A model generated the notes under the pieces. It worked only from the letters and a program-made list of their open reading frames with translations, did not search any database and was not told where the DNA came from. Source: Bradyrhizobium sp. AT1 (lineage in GTDB: Bacteria > Pseudomonadota > Alphaproteobacteria > Rhizobiales > Xanthobacteraceae). From it: DNA of 50,826 nt. The first letter of the stretch is position 1, and every line of letters starts with the position of its first letter. Below, in pieces: positions 50,826 to 50,826 of this stretch. Both the position numbers and the translations under genes were made by a program. The stretch is taken from the NCBI RefSeq assembly GCF_001590795.1, contig NZ_JXDL01000001.1, forward strand, positions 514,069 to 564,894. Direction: 5' to 3'.

Positions 50826-50826
50826 C

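Noticed and set aside
1..50826. tRNA, rRNA, CRISPR arrays, insertion-sequence transposases and prophage genes
   Set aside because: Looked for in intergenic regions and protein frames; none recognised.

Overview
The window reads as a high-GC alphaproteobacterial chromosome segment, most likely Bradyrhizobium or a close relative. This is inferred from four things: the order cysteine desulfurase-sufB-sufC-sufD-sufS-sufT-sufA, two Omp31-type porin-like beta-barrels, the aminotransferase-hom-glpX order, and several intergenic palindromic repeats of kinds I associate with Bradyrhizobiaceae. No rRNA, tRNA, CRISPR, prophage or transposase was recognised. Genes are dense, on both strands and mostly core metabolism.

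Layout. Positions 3-6615 hold the SUF iron-sulfur assembly operon (two cysteine desulfurases, the SufBCD scaffold, SufT and the A-type carrier SufA), with a possible Irr-type iron box and hairpin before sufB. Positions 6637-10675 hold repeat elements, a TfoX-N protein, an orphan FabA, a diguanylate cyclase and a DEAD-box helicase. Positions 10974-14622 hold an AraC regulator, an exported caspase-like protein and a glycine-rich exported protein. Positions 14623-21467 hold a flavin monooxygenase, two outer-membrane barrels around an SDR operon, and parE. Positions 21739-27712 hold a DedA protein, two small membrane proteins, paiB-argC behind a candidate arginine leader peptide, a MAPEG protein, phaC and a small lipoprotein. 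Positions 27927-32505 hold an aminotransferase, hom, glpX and a haloacid dehalogenase.

Accessory part. Positions 32553-40315 form the most unusual block. A plant-type fatty-acid alpha-dioxygenase overlaps a 299-residue protein with a CYP74-like P450 haem loop. Diverging from them are an FAD-linked oxidase and a 1050-residue cyclase/AAA/TPR regulator. I read this as a candidate bacterial oxylipin module: the dioxygenase would make a fatty-acid 2-hydroperoxide and the short P450-like partner would convert it.

Positions 40591-48958 carry a Tat-exported metallo-beta-lactamase-fold hydrolase, then a GntR regulator diverging from a catabolic operon: an enoyl-CoA hydratase-family protein, a class III CoA-transferase, the tripartite TctC-TctB-TctA importer and a PdxA-family dehydrogenase. 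The GntR control region holds three copies of one motif, one of them inside the first codons of the hydratase-like gene. The window ends with an NAD(P)-binding reductase and a partial NitT/TauT-type binding protein.

Two regulatory readings stand out. One is a 25-codon leader ORF with five consecutive arginine codons upstream of paiB-argC. The other is a 130-bp inverted-repeat element between tctC and tctB that could lower expression of the membrane subunits relative to the binding protein.
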